A stretch of DNA of 64,000 nt from positions 345,739-409,738 of the forward strand of contig CM026431.1 in assembly GCA_014871385.1 (NCBI GenBank), given 5' to 3'. Source of the stretch: Ceratodon purpureus (Eukaryota; Streptophyta; Bryopsida; Pseudoditrichales; Ditrichaceae). Below, one piece after another: positions 32,840-43,762 of this stretch. The translations under genes and the position numbers were made by a program. Below the pieces are notes generated by a model. The model searched no databases, was not told where the DNA came from, and saw only the letters and a list, made by a program, of their open reading frames with translations. Every line of letters begins with the position of its first letter. The stretch's first letter is position 1.

Positions 32840-33440
32840 TATGGCCTCTAGAGGATTTGGGTAGTGGAAATGGCGCGGTCGCTGGATCCACGTGCTTGGT
32901 CGAAAGCGCAAGCATGTCCACTGCCTCGCATGGCATAGGTTGAGCTTTTCCGAAGAGTCCCTTGGAGTCCAACCCTGTCCTGTGCACTCCTCTGCTTCAG
33001 CTCCCACGGCACACAGTCCTCAATCCGTATCTTCAAGACCCCGAAGTACTCACCGAAATCAACCTCAAAGAAGGATCCCCCCGTGTCATCAGAGCACATG
33101 GCCAGCACATATCCAAAGACTCTTTGACATGGATTAAGAACTAGCTCCCCCCCCCACAGCATATCTACAACCCTCACTGACATTTTTCGAAGAACTTTAC
33201 CTTCGAGGGACATCTCCGTCAAGTCGCCCATTATGAGCATGTCTGGAGAGGGCTCAGCGATACTTGGACCCGAGTGCAGGAAGTCCTCAGGCCTCAGTTC
33301 CTCCTCAACCTGACCTCGGCGGGGTTGCACTTGGAAGACCTCCTCACCCTATCCCTGTACTGGTCGGCTGGCGGCTGTGCTCACCAACTGCTCCACATCC
33401 CATCCATAACCGGCCACACCTCCGAAGATAGAGCCACCAC
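32840..33440 (-). pseudogene. Upstream exon of the piggyBac transposase gene or an accessory gene, with a TAG
   Basis: An open minus-strand segment begins after a good acceptor (GCTGTGCAG before 33440) and runs to about 32848, interrupted only by TAG at 33349-33351 (one step from CAG). It encodes VEEELRPEDFLHSGPSIAEP, then DLTEMSLEGKVLRKMSVRVV, GGSFFEVDFGEYFGVLKIRI and so on. The spacing of aromatic and acidic residues vaguely recalls a Tudor/chromo-like small barrel, but I cannot assign it. It is in a different frame from the transposase, so an intron or frameshift lies between. Confidence 0.5.
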
Positions 33441-34839
33441 CTGCACAGCATAGAGCAACATGAGCACGCATTAGCCTACTTGGTACTCATGAGCTCCCCC
33501 TGCATGCCTTCGGGTACCAACCATTTGCATATTAATCCAATGACAAATAATACAAAGGAAAGACCCCTCCTACATGTCAATAACAAGGAGAGTGAGTCGG
33601 AATTGTACCTTCTCCCGCATCCTCCACAGGGACTTGCACTCCCTCCCGAGCCCCAGCACTTGGCTTACCTTGCATTCCAAATAGGCACCTCCTCAAGGTT
33701 GGCCCTGGCTCATCCTGTCTCCCTCCACCGTATCGAGTGTGGGGGGAGGCTGTACGGGTGGTAGCCCATACACATTTCCTCTTCTTCGGGAATGCTAAAC
33801 CTCAGTAGGAGGAAGTTCCACAACGACCTAGGGCCCTAGCGCCTGCCCCTCCACCCCCCGGCAGCCCTCCTTCAACGGTTGAATTCTCGGCTTTGAGGGG
33901 CGCTCTCCTATGCCGTGCCCTTCCGTGACCCCTACCTCCGCTTGTGGCTCCGCTGTGCACACGGACTTTCCCTTACGCTTCTGGAATTGCACTCCGGCGT
34001 ACCACTTCCTTCCTTTGCCCTTGGCCACAGCAAAGCCCTCCCCCGCCCACTCCCCTTGTTTCCTGAACCGGCACTGCCAATTTGAAGCCCCCTTGTCTCA
34101 CTGAACTGCTTCCCCTTGTGCACATTCCCCTGCGCTGGAGGATAGGCGTTGATGTGTACTAGGTCGGAGTTGCATGGGACGTGGTTCCCGATCACTCCTT
34201 GCAAATTCCGCTCCTGTAGGTCTCCCGTGATCTTGTCAATCATGGCCACCACCTCTCCTACCAATGAGCCTGTCCCTCCCGAATCCTTCGTTGCCAGCGG
34301 TTCCTTCTTAATTTTTTGCTCGTATTTCCTAACAAGTTTCCCCGTCCTCTTGCTAATCTTCACGGACAATCCACTTGCGGCATTTCCCACCTGGCCCTCC
34401 TCAGCGTATCCGTGCCCCGATCACAGCTGCTACATGTCCGTTGTCGATATAGGTCGGTGGATCCACAATCCCATCTGCTTTGGTGACCCGTCCATGTGGA
34501 CAGGCACTATGCCCCTCTCCAACTTCGTGCACACTGTACACATGATCTCCTCCATGCCCTGCTTAAACCTCCTACTCCGCACGCATCTTTACTAACTTCA
34601 CTGCCACCGAAGTTTTGTGCAATCCTTCTCTCCCCAACGTCCCCCTCTGCAAATTCACTCCGCACGCATCCCCTCCAGCATCTCCAGCCATCCCCTAGGG
34701 TCCGCCTCCAACCCTCTGTTCGCAATGTTCGCATCCACTCCAAAGAATCCAACCTTCTCTCTCGGTAATCACCCCATCGTGACAGACATTGTCTCACCGT
34801 GCACACCATCCCCAACGTCCCGGATGCGTTGCACATAAG
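33441..34839 (-). pseudogene. Broken coding remains upstream of the transposase in the piggyBac element
   Basis: Several minus-strand pieces read like protein but in different frames. One is at about 34590-34391 (KQGMEEIMCTVCTKLERGI, VPVHMDGSPKQMGLW), with in-frame TAG and TGA before a CAG/GTGGGA donor-like end. A lysine-rich piece lies at 34390-33932, and GKGRKWYAGVQFQKRKGK at 34020-33970. The CTVC motif could be half a zinc-binding site. The leftmost end joins, across the LTR insertion, to the open frame at 43763-44626. Function unknown. Confidence 0.35.
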
Positions 34840-35655
34840 TGTTAACTGGGAATTTAAGGTAGTAGAATAGAGGAGCAGTAAAACTGCAGAGGAGCAGTAA
34901 AACTGCAGTGACTGGGGGGGACAGTAAACTGTTAAGTTATTGTCCTGTCCTGCAATAACTCTGTTTTGGATGAACTGTCAATTTTGGATGAAAACTGCCA
35001 GATGGATGAAAACTGTCGGATGGATGAAATCTGGTGGTTGGATGAAGTCTGGTGGTCGGATGAAAACTATTAGGGTTTAGGGTGGCGGCTAGGGTTTTTG
35101 AGGCGACGGCTAGGGTTTTGGGTGGGGTTGTGAGGGAGGGGGCTGCGAAGCTCATTCTCTCTCTCTCTCCCCTTGGGAGTTTTCTTTGGAGCTCTCAGAT
35201 TTTAGTGTGTAGGAGGTGTTGTAGGATTGTAGGAGAGTTGCTGCTAGGACAGTTTTGAGGATCCTGGAGGGTCTAGGGATTGCTAGCAGTAGGGAGCAGT
35301 ATGATGTACTGATTTACAGTGAGTAAAGGACAGAAATCGATTACATTTGTGTGTACATGCTTAGATTTGCAGTAATGAGTAGTTGAAGGACCAGATTGGT
35401 TAATTCACCTGGTGGGTATAGTAGATCTGGTGTTTAAATGAGTGGGTATTGTAGATCAGACCAAGGAGAGTAGGAATATGTATCAGATCTGAGGATATAC
35501 CTCCAGAATTTTCGTAGATCTAGGTAGACAGTTTCAGATCTAGGGCAGGATTTGGGGCAGTTTTAGGGGGACAGTACAGTAATTTTCACTGGATTTCAGA
35601 GAGTTTTAGGACAGTATTTATCTTTGAAGGAGTGAGTAAAAATACTCCTTTCACA
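34840..35655 (+). repeat. 5' LTR
   Basis: 816 bp, TGTTAAC...TTTCACA. It contains a short duplicated GAGGAGCAGTAAAACTGCA unit near the start, repeated GGATGAAAACTG-like phrases and several AGGGTTT telo-box-like motifs (about 35072-35120). A CT run at 35157-35171 follows. Confidence 0.97.
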
Positions 35656-35675
35656 TTGGGGACCATGCAATAGTT
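35656..35675 (+). other. Expected primer-binding site, atypical
   Basis: The sequence after the 5' LTR is T then TGGGGACCATGCAATAGTT. It begins with TGG as expected for pairing to a tRNA CCA end, but it is not the initiator-Met site (TGGTATCAGAGC). The primer tRNA was not identified. Confidence 0.4.
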
Positions 35676-36821
35676 CAAACCATGTGGCTCTTGCTGCACA
35701 CGCCAGGACAGTACCTGATCCGTACAGTTCCTGGAGTGGTAGGTACAGTGGCGATCTAGAAGGGCATGAGTAAGTCTGACAGTGGCAGTGCCAGACTTGT
35801 GACAGTGACTGTCATAGTAACCAGATTTGTGACAAGTGGAAGTTACAGTGACTAGATTTGCAACAGTAGCAGTTTTGGGTAATGATGGGGAGCAAATCAG
35901 CAGTGACGGCAGGACATGTGCAGTCAAGAACCGGTGGGAGCAGTCAACAGCAAGCTGGAGGGGAGGCGCATCTCAGGAGCTGAGGACAGCTCTACAGCAA
36001 AAGGGGGATAGTCAGCCAGATTCAGGTAAGTTGCTGTTACCATTGATTTGAGGTTGCACTGCAATGAATAGTAGGAGGAATTTTTGAGCAGAGGTAAAAA
36101 AATGAACAGTCAGTAAAACAGTCGTAGATCTACTGTCTAGGTAAATATGAAGACAGTAAAAATGACGCAGTAAAAATGAGAGGTAAAAACAAAGCAGTAA
36201 AAAAAATTGAGGTAAAAAAATGGAGCAATAAAAAGTCAAGGTAAAAAGGTGGCAGTAAAAAACGAGAACCATGAGTAAATGAGGAATGGAACCTAGAGAC
36301 TAGTGATAGGAGTCTGGAAAGGAAACTGGACCTAAAAATCACTAGATTTAGGTAAAAAACAGTCAAACTGGACTAGGATTGTGAAAAATTGGATCTGTTT
36401 CACTAAAAAAATAAAGGGGCAGAATTGGAAAACCAGGACAGTCCTTTAGAAACAAACTGTAAGACTGAACTGCTTGGAAATCTGGTAGACATCTAGACTA
36501 AGGACGAATTTTTCAACCTAAAGGCAGTTAGGACCAACCTAAGTAGGAGCAGTAGCTACTGACAGATCCAGAAAGGACCAGACTAGGGTGGCAGAGGGAT
36601 GTACTGACAAGGACCAGGAGTACGAAGGACTAGCACACAGGGACTAGAGGAGGACTGGGATAGAGATCTACAGTACCTACCCAGGAGTTCACCTGGAGGG
36701 GCAGACTCGACTTACTGGAGAAGCAGACAGACCAGAAGATCACCAGCAGAAGGGACCAGGAAGGAGAAGTAGTGACTGCCCTAACATAGAAGGCGGCTAC
36801 CAAGGGTGGGACAAGGAAGAG

Positions 36822-39800
36822 TTGGCTAGAAGACAGGCAGCAGAGAGGCTGGCCAGATACGAGCACAGGGAGCAGCAGAGAGCAGCAGTTGAACCAGGAA
36901 GGAACATTGGTGGGCAGCCCAGCTCGGAGGAGAGCATTGCCAAAGGAAAGACCAGGGACTTGATTGACATGGACTTGGTGGGCGAAAATTCAAGCCAGGA
37001 GACACTGCTTGGAATAAGCAGGAGGACAGGATCAGCTAAGGGCGAACCTGGTCCCAGTTTCAAGAACTGGCAGGAGGATGATGACATCAGGAAGTATGAT
37101 GGCTCAATGCCATCACCAAGGACCAACAGAAGGGAGTTTCCAAGATCAGGAGGTGAAGACATCCATCACAATTGGAATCCTCAACTGGAGACAACAGTAG
37201 CATACGACCAGTTTCAAGAGGAGGAGAGGAGAAGCACCAGCCGAGCTAATACACCGAGACCAGGAATACAGACACCAGGGGACTTGGTGGAGACGCTGGA
37301 GTCACTGAAGAAGAAGCTAGACCAGGTCAGGAGTGAAGACAGGATTACAGGAGAAGCAGTACCCACTTCAGATCCGACCAGGACCAGCAGACAGGGACAT
37401 CAGACCACAAGGAAGCAGACAGTTCAGTTTCAAGGACCCGAGCTGGATGAAGAAGAAGAAGACAGGAAGTAGCTGGAGCAGTTCAAGGCCCAACAGCAAG
37501 CTAGGAGGCAGGCTGAGAGGGACAGAAGGAACCAGCAGACCATGGAAGAGGTGTACAGGCGCCAGATGGAGGAATTAGGACAGGCCACCAGGTTCAAGGA
37601 AACCATGCAGGCTTGGGAGCAGAAAAACAGGGAGGAAATTCAAATGAAGGAAGCCATGAGGTTATGGCAGGAGTCCAAGAAGATAGAAGAGCAAGACCAG
37701 GAGAGACAGAGGCAGGAAGCCCTTAGAACCTGGCAGGAGGCTCAAAGGAGGGAAGAGATCAAGCAAGCAGCAGAGAAGCAGGAGGCCATGCAGCAGGATT
37801 TGTTACGCCAGGAGGCTATGAGCCTGTGGCAGGAGGCCCAAAGGCTGGAGGACCAGAAGAAGAAGGAGGAGGAGAAACAAGAAGCAAACCGCCAGGCAAC
37901 CTTGTATAGGTGGCAGGAGGTTTTAAGAGAAGAAAGCCAGAAGCTACAGGCTCAACAGAAGGGGAACCTGTGGCCAGGATTTGAACAGTCTGAGGTACAG
38001 GGTGGAAGAGTTGGTCCTTTAGGAGCAGCAGAGGTAATGGGAGTACCAGTTCAAGCAACTGCTGTATTCCAGGGACCGGCACAGAGCCACTTCCAACCCC
38101 AGACCCGACCAGCAGGACCATTGCCAGGAAGGGGAGCATCAACGTCTTATGTGGATCACCTGACTGGTGATCTATACCAGCCAGAGGCACCCCAGTTGGT
38201 GTATTGGCCAGGGGGAGGAACAGACATAGGAACAGGAGCCCCCAGTATAGGTACAGGGTTTCGAAGAACAGCGGATGCAGTTGGAGGAGCATCAACTGGG
38301 ACCAGACCATCAGTGGGAATTGGAGTGCTAGTGGCCCCTGCGGCCAACAGTTATCCAGAGCAGCCGGTACCACCACTGTATCCACCAATCGGAAGACCAA
38401 GCATTCCACCGGTGTATCCACCGGATGGAAGACCAGGGGTGTTACCAGTCTACCCAGCAGTGGGCAGACCAGGCGTACCACCAGTCTATCCACCAGCTGG
38501 AGGACCAGTCGGACTGCCAGCATCAGGACCAGTCAGTATGGCACATAGGAAGCCACTGCCATACTCCAAGTACAAAGAAGGTACAAATCTTGATGCTCAT
38601 ATTCGTCAGTTTGAGCCGACCTTGTGGCACAATGGGGAAACTGATGAGCAGGTTATCATCAACCTGATGGGAACCACCTTACTGGATAAGGTTGGGGCCT
38701 GGTATGAGAATTTTCTGGAGAGTCATCTTTATTGTTCATGGGAGGAGGTCAAAGCGGCCTTCCGGAGGAGGTACAGGGACCAGACCACAGATGAAGCAGT
38801 TTACAGGGAGTTGAAGTCCTTCAAGCAGGCAGATAGGGAGAAGGTGCAGGATTACTATGACAGGTTTATGACCCTGATCAAGTGTCTGCAGTCAGATCCT
38901 GGAGAGGGATTTCGGATTACTAATTTCAGGGCAGGTTTACTGGAGTACATAAAGATTACGACCAGTATTGCACCAGTGAAGACCCTGACAGAGTTGGTGG
39001 ATGTTGCTCTAAGGTGTGAAGAAAACTGCACCGATTCCAGTGGTAAGCCAACCAAGATTGAAGTCAAGAAGGTGGAGACGACCAGTAAGCCAGCAACTGT
39101 GACCAGGAAAGAACCAGGTCAAGATGCCCCTAGGCGAATCTGTGACACCTGCAAGAAGCTGGGCCATGAAGATCGTGACTGCAGGTACAACCCAGCAAAT
39201 CATAAGGGACCAAGTATGAAGAAAGAAGGAGAGGAACCAGTAGGGGTGAATGAAGTGTCTGCTCCAAAGCCAACAGCCACCTACAACAGTAACTACAACC
39301 AAGGGTACCAGAGGTCATCCAATCCCAGACCAGGTAATGGCCAGCAGGGAAGTTATGGTGACAAGCCAGAATGTTGTTATTTGTGTGGTGGATCAGGGCA
39401 CAGGAGTTGGAACTGCCCTCTGAAGGCACAGTGGGACCAGTTTCGAGCACAACAGGACCAAGCACCCAAGAAGCAAGACCACCATGTGACGAATGTGGAA
39501 ATTGAATGGCTCAATGAGCCAGAGGACCCAATTGACGTGGCTAGTATGACCAGAAGTCACGGGCAAAAGGCAGGATTACCTCCTATTGAAGACCAGTCCA
39601 AGGAACTAGAACCAAGGAAGGCCAGGACCAAGGAAGACTTGAAGGAGGATGAACGGCTCAGGGATTCTATGCTAGAAGCCCTGAAAGAGATTCAGCTCAA
39701 GGAGGAGCAGGAGGCCAGAGCAGCAGAGCAGACCAAGAGTGCTCACTCACATGAAGCTCAGGAGATGGCTGAAGCAGAGATACAAGACAGTGAGTGGGCA

Positions 39801-39989
39801 GGATTCCCAGATTCTGATGTCCTCAATTACAGCTTTAAGACTGATCAAGAGGGACCAGGAGTACTTGCAGAAACCAGTACAAAGGGGGACCAGGAGCAAG
39901 ATTATGCAAAATTGGCCCGGGCAGGAGGATATTGGCCAGTCCAATCACTGTGCCTTTGGGTCAGCTACTACAGATGGCTCCAAAGATGA
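36822..39989 (+). CDS. gag: Gag polyprotein of the LTR element, with one internal TAG
   Basis: One frame stays open from upstream of 36822 to a TGA at 39987-39989, broken only by TAG at 37470-37472 (DRK-stop-LEQFKAQQQ). The ATG at 37542 starts the longest stop-free part (815 codons). Order: a charged N-terminal part, a long Gln/Glu-rich coiled-coil region (repeated EAMRLWQE-like units), a Pro-rich linker with repeated VYPP.GRPG units, then the retrotransposon Gag domain (AHIRQFEPTLWHNGETDEQV and WEEVKAAFRRRYRDQ). Two CCHC zinc knuckles follow, CDTCKKLGHEDRDC and CYLCGGSGHRSWNC, both CX2CX4HX4C. It forms the virus-like particle and binds the RNA. Unusually long for a plant Gag. The TAG is either one mutation (CAG) or a readthrough site. 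Confidence 0.9.
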
Positions 39990-40786
39990 CTGAGATTGTC
40001 AAGGCTCATGTGTTTCCGGAGTTAAGGGCCAGTAAGGATTCTGGTCAAGGAGAAACGGCTGGGGTGGAGCAGATGACCAGAAAAGGAGGTCAACGAGGTT
40101 TGATACCTAACTTGGCAGTAGATGTTGACACAGAATTGCCTATGTTAACTGTGCAGATTGGCGACGGAACTTTGGACAAGGTATTGCTGGACGGTGGATC
40201 TGGTGTCAATCTCATTACTGAAGAGGAGCAGAAGCGTTTAGGATTGAAGGACCCACAACCTGCTCCCTACAAATTGAGGATGGCAGACCAGACTGTGGTG
40301 GAACCAGTAGGAATAATCAGAAATGTGAAGGTACACATCCATAGCATTCCTTATCTGATTACACTGACTATCATCAAGAATAAGGAAGTGAATGAGGAGT
40401 ATAGCATGCTCTTAGGTCGTCCTTGGTTGATCGATGCAAAAGTCAATCATGACTGGGGTAGAAATCTGGTCACAATTCGAGGCAACGGGACTGTCAAGAC
40501 AGTATCAGTGAGCCAGAAGAAGGAGTCTGGACCAGATTTACCTGAGGTACTGGTCTGCTACAACCTTACTGAAGGACTCATAGATGAAGAGGAGGAACGT
40601 TGGCTGGCCACCAAGCAGGATGTATTGGTCCTTGAGACAGTAGGACTGCCCCAAAAAGATGGAGACCAGGAGCCGGTGGCAGGAGCAGAAAGGATCTATT
40701 TGGACCAGTTTCTGACAACCATACCAGAGTACTCGACCAAGGGACTAGTCGAACAGCAAAAGGGGGATAGTGGGCAAGTAGGCTAG
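39845..40786 (+). CDS. pro: Aspartic protease of the LTR element (-1 frame relative to gag)
   Basis: Open in the -1 frame from 39845; the part after gag ends is about 265 codons. The protease core begins LPMLTVQIGDG and continues VLLDGGSGVNLI, with the catalytic loop as DGG instead of the usual DSG/DTG. Downstream, EYSMLLGRPWLIDAKVNHDW is the second conserved block of retropepsins in Ty3-type elements. It cleaves the Gag polyprotein. The frame ends at TAG 40784-40786, followed in the same frame by the Asp/Gln-rich region, so the protease may originally have been part of a longer product. Confidence 0.88.
   Translation, partial: SRGTRSTCRNQYKGGPGARLCKIGPGRRILASPITVPLGQLLQMAPKMTEIVKAHVFPELRASKDSGQGETAGVEQMTRKGGQRGLIPNLAVDVDTELPMLTVQIGDGTLDKVLLDGGSGVNLITEEEQKRLGLKDPQPAPYKLRMADQTVVEPVGIIRNVKVHIHSIPYLITLTIIKNKEVNEEYSMLLGRPWLIDAKVNHDWGRNLVTIRGNGTVKTVSVSQKKESGPDLPEVLVCYNLTEGLIDEEEERWLATKQDVLVLETVGLPQKDGDQEPVAGAERIYLDQFLTTIPEYSTKGLVEQQKGDSGQVG
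39881..39887 (+). promoter_or_regulatory. Candidate -1 frameshift site between gag and pro
   Basis: AAAGGGG in the gag frame splits as A-AAG-GGG, fitting the X-XXY-YYZ pattern. It lies inside the 145-nt overlap where both gag (to 39989) and the -1 frame (open from 39845) are free of stops. Y = G is not the strongest class, so this is a candidate only. No pseudoknot was worked out. Confidence 0.4.
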
Positions 40787-42871
40787 GAAGGGACCAGTTT
40801 GGGTGACCAGGCAAGCCTGGAAGGGACCAGTTTGGGTGACCAGGACAGCACCAGCACCAGACAGCGACATACACTAGGAGCACAAGACCAGGACGGCAGA
40901 CGCACTAAGGACCAGGGAGAAGACCAAGACCAGCAGAGCAAGAGAAGAGAGGACCAGGGAGAAGACCAAGACCAGCAGAAGAAGACAAGGGAGGACCAGG
41001 GAGGAGACCAAGACCAGCAGAGCAAGAGAAGGGAGGACATGGAGGCAGACCAAGGCAGTGCAGGCTTCAAGGACCAAGACAACAATTTTTTCAAGGATCA
41101 GGAAGCAGACCAAGATGAGCGAAGCAGGATCAGAGAGGACGAGGATAGCAAAAATGAGGAGGGACATGACAAAGATCAGGAGCAGGAGAACAGGTGGGAA
41201 GAGGGCCAGAATTTAGAAAAAGGAGATGAGGGTGAACTAGAGGAAAAATTAATAGAAAAAAGAGAAAAAACAAAGAAAGTAATTAGAAAAGGGGCAGGAG
41301 AGAAAGAAAGGAAGCAGCTAGCAGTATTGTGTGGGGTAGTCGGAATCAGCCCTCTAAAACAGGAAGAGGAGATGGGACAGTAGAAGCAGCACTATCAGGC
41401 AAGAGGAGGAGGCAGGCAGGGTTTCAGTAGCAGCGGCTGCCAAAGTAGAGAGAAGCAGGAGCATTGCCAGCCAAGAGGAGGAGGCAGCCAGGTTTATAGC
41501 AGGAGCGGTTACCAAGAAGACCACGAGCAAGAGCTTGAAGAACAGAAGAAAGTGGTTGGAGACCAAGAAGATGAGGCAGCAGCCAAGATAGAGGACCAGA
41601 AGAACGGGAGTCTGGAGAAGGACCAGCAGGACATCAATCCAAATGACCAGGATAAGAGAGTGGATAGGTTGGACCAGGGAAACAGGGACCAGCCAAGGTG
41701 GACCAGAGATGGAGGAGGTAAGAAAAATAAAAAAGAAAAAAATGAAGGAACTGACCAAGAGAAATGGGACCAGCAGGAGGTAGAACAAAAGCACCAAAGA
41801 TCCAAAGACCAGGCTAGGATGCCACAGGGATCTAGAGGAGGACACCAGGTCAAGACGATGGGTGGGCAGGTGAGTAGTCCAATACAGCTCTCCAGTAGCC
41901 CAGAGATGGTTTTAGTGTTGGCATTCACCAGGCAGCAGCCAGTATTAGAGCAGCAGCACCAAGATCAGCATCAGGACCAGTCCCAAAAGCAGTCCGAGGA
42001 GCAGCGCCAGGACCAGGTTGTGACGGACCAGCCACAGGAGCAGGATCCTATAGACCAACAGGAGGAGCCAAGTGTGGATTTACCCACAAGCCAGGTAGAC
42101 ACCAGGATCTCAACCAGATCAGGAGGGACATGACAGCAGGCACCAGAGGACCAGGTGAGTATCACCAAGGAGGTAGGCCTGTTGGTTCAGCAGTTGCAAA
42201 TGGCATTGGGACAAGCATCCTGTGTGCAGGATTTGCAGGAGCAGGAGATGGAGAGACAGGCTTGGGTTGATCAGGGGGTCCAGGCAGAGGTACTCAGTAC
42301 CAGGAGGATGGAGTTGGAGGCCAGGACTAGTGCCAAATTCAGGGACTTTCACAAGTTGGTCGTGGAGAACCAGCAACTCAGGCACAGGGTGGAGGTGGCT
42401 GAGGCGAACTCTTCTCAGGCTTCTAGGGGGTTGACCAGGCATCTGCTGTCTACCTTCAAGAAGCAGGTACTGGACCAGATTCAGGCCTACTTAGAGGACC
42501 AGGCCAGGTACTTCAGGTATTTGATGAGGTTTGCTGAGGCTTACCCGTCTTTTGTTTACTGGTCTGTGGATGAACAAGATGAGGGGGCGGATGAGGCGAT
42601 GCCTGATGGAGGGCAGTCTGTGGAGGTTGGGGGAGCTTCGAGCAGTGGCCTCAGGACCACTTCTGGTATTAGTTCCCACCCAGGGGATGGACCAGTAGGT
42701 ATTGTCCCTATTGTACCACGAGTACCAGCACCACCAAGACTAGAGGCAACACCAGCAAGACCAGCATCAGCAACAAGAGGGGCGGCACCAGTTAGTGGTC
42801 AGACATTCATTCTAGGCCAGGTTACTGGTAGGACCAGTAGGACTTTCCTTTTTGATTTTTTGATACCTTAG
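40787..42871 (+). CDS. Asp/Gln-rich frame replacing pol in the LTR element, broken by TAG and TGA
   Basis: It continues the protease frame to 42871, with only two further stops, TAG at 41381-41383 and TGA at 42131-42133 (one step from CAG and CGA). The first two thirds are a low-complexity repeat of DQ and EDQ phrases (EDQGEDQDQQ, DQDQQSKRRE, and later QHQDQHQDQSQ). The last third is different: a helical, Leu/Gln-rich segment (VGLLVQQLQMALGQASCVQD, EVAEANSSQASRGLTRHLLS, AYLEDQARYFRYLMRFAEAY), then a Pro/Ala-rich tail. No reverse transcriptase YxDD or integrase HHCC/DDE motif is present. The function is unknown; its size and single frame suggest it was once translated. Confidence 0.6.
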
Positions 42872-42928
42872 TTTTTTTGGTTAACCCCATAAAACTTAAA
42901 ACCGAGCATCTGAGGGCAGATGCAGGCT

Positions 42929-42940
42929 AAAAGGGGGATA
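42929..42940 (+). other. Polypurine tract of the LTR element
   Basis: AAAAGGGGGATA directly before the 3' LTR start at 42942, the expected priming site for plus-strand DNA synthesis. Confidence 0.8.
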
Positions 42941-42941
42941 A

Positions 42942-43757
42942 TGTTAACAAGGGATTTAAGGTAGTAGAATAGAGGAGCAGTAAAACTGCAGAGGAGCAGT
43001 AAAACTGCAGTTACTGGAGGGGACAGTAAACTGTTAAGTTATTGTCCTGTCCTGCAGTAACTCTATTTTGGATGAACTGTCAATTTTGGATGAAAACTGC
43101 CAGATGGATGAAAACTGTCGGATGGATGAAATCTGGTGGTTGGATGAAGTCTGGTGGTCGGATGAAAACTATTAGGGTTTAGGGTGGCGGCTAGGGTTTT
43201 TGAGGCGACGGCTAGGGTTTTGGGTGGGGTTGTGAGGGAGGGGGCTGCGAAGCTCATTCTCTCTCTCTCTCCCCTTGGGAGTTTTCTTTGGAGCTCTCAG
43301 ATTTTAGTGTGTAGGAGGTGTTGTAGGATTGTAGGAGAGTTGCTGCTAGGACAGTTTTGAGGATCCTGGAGGGTCTAGGGATTGCTAGCAGTAGGGAGCA
43401 GTATGATGTACTGATTTACAGTGAGTAAAGGACAGAAATCGATTACATTTGTGTGTACATGCTTAGATTTGCAGTAATGAGTAGTTGAAGGACCAGATTG
43501 GTTAATTCACCTGGTGGGTATAGTAGATCTGGTGTTTAAATGAGTGGGTATTGTAGATCAGACCAAGGAGAGTAGGAATATGTATCAGATCTGAGGATAT
43601 ACCTCCAGAATTTTCGTAGATCTAGGTAGACAGTTTCAGATCTAGGGCAGGATTTGGGGCAGTTTTAGGGGGACAGTACAGTAATTTTCACTGGATTTCA
43701 GAGAGTTTTAGGACAGTATTTATCTTTGAAGGAGTGAGTAAAAATACTCCTTTCACA
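42942..43757 (+). repeat. 3' LTR
   Basis: 816 bp, TGTTAAC...TTTCACA, followed by the duplicated ATAAG. The roughly seven differences from the 5' LTR that I could find all lie within the first 140 bp. Confidence 0.97.
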
Positions 43758-43762
43758 ATAAG

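Larger units (their letters stand above)
34840..43757 (+). mobile_element. Young non-autonomous LTR retrotransposon (gag-pro only), nested in the piggyBac element
   Basis: Two 816-bp LTRs (34840-35655 and 42942-43757), each TG...CA, are flanked by the 5-bp duplication ATAAG (34835-34839 and 43758-43762). By eye the LTRs differ at about seven positions, so the insertion is recent. The interior encodes Gag with two zinc knuckles and a retroviral-type aspartic protease in the -1 frame. Then, where pol should be, there is a long Asp/Gln/Glu/Lys-rich frame. No reverse transcriptase, RNase H or integrase motifs were found, so it needs an autonomous partner. Protease and gag types suggest a Ty3/gypsy ancestry. 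The insertion split a coding region of the host piggyBac element. Confidence 0.96.

Noticed and set aside
37816..38523. Minus-strand 235-codon frame opposite gag
   Set aside because: Leu/Val-rich shadow of the Pro/Gln-rich gag linker; no motif.
4158..42871. Alternative genetic code with TAG = Gln, suggested by repeated in-frame TAG
   Set aside because: PEX7 ends in TAG exactly at its conserved C terminus and ZDS has no in-frame TAG, so TAG acts as a stop here. TGA interruptions would also be unexplained.
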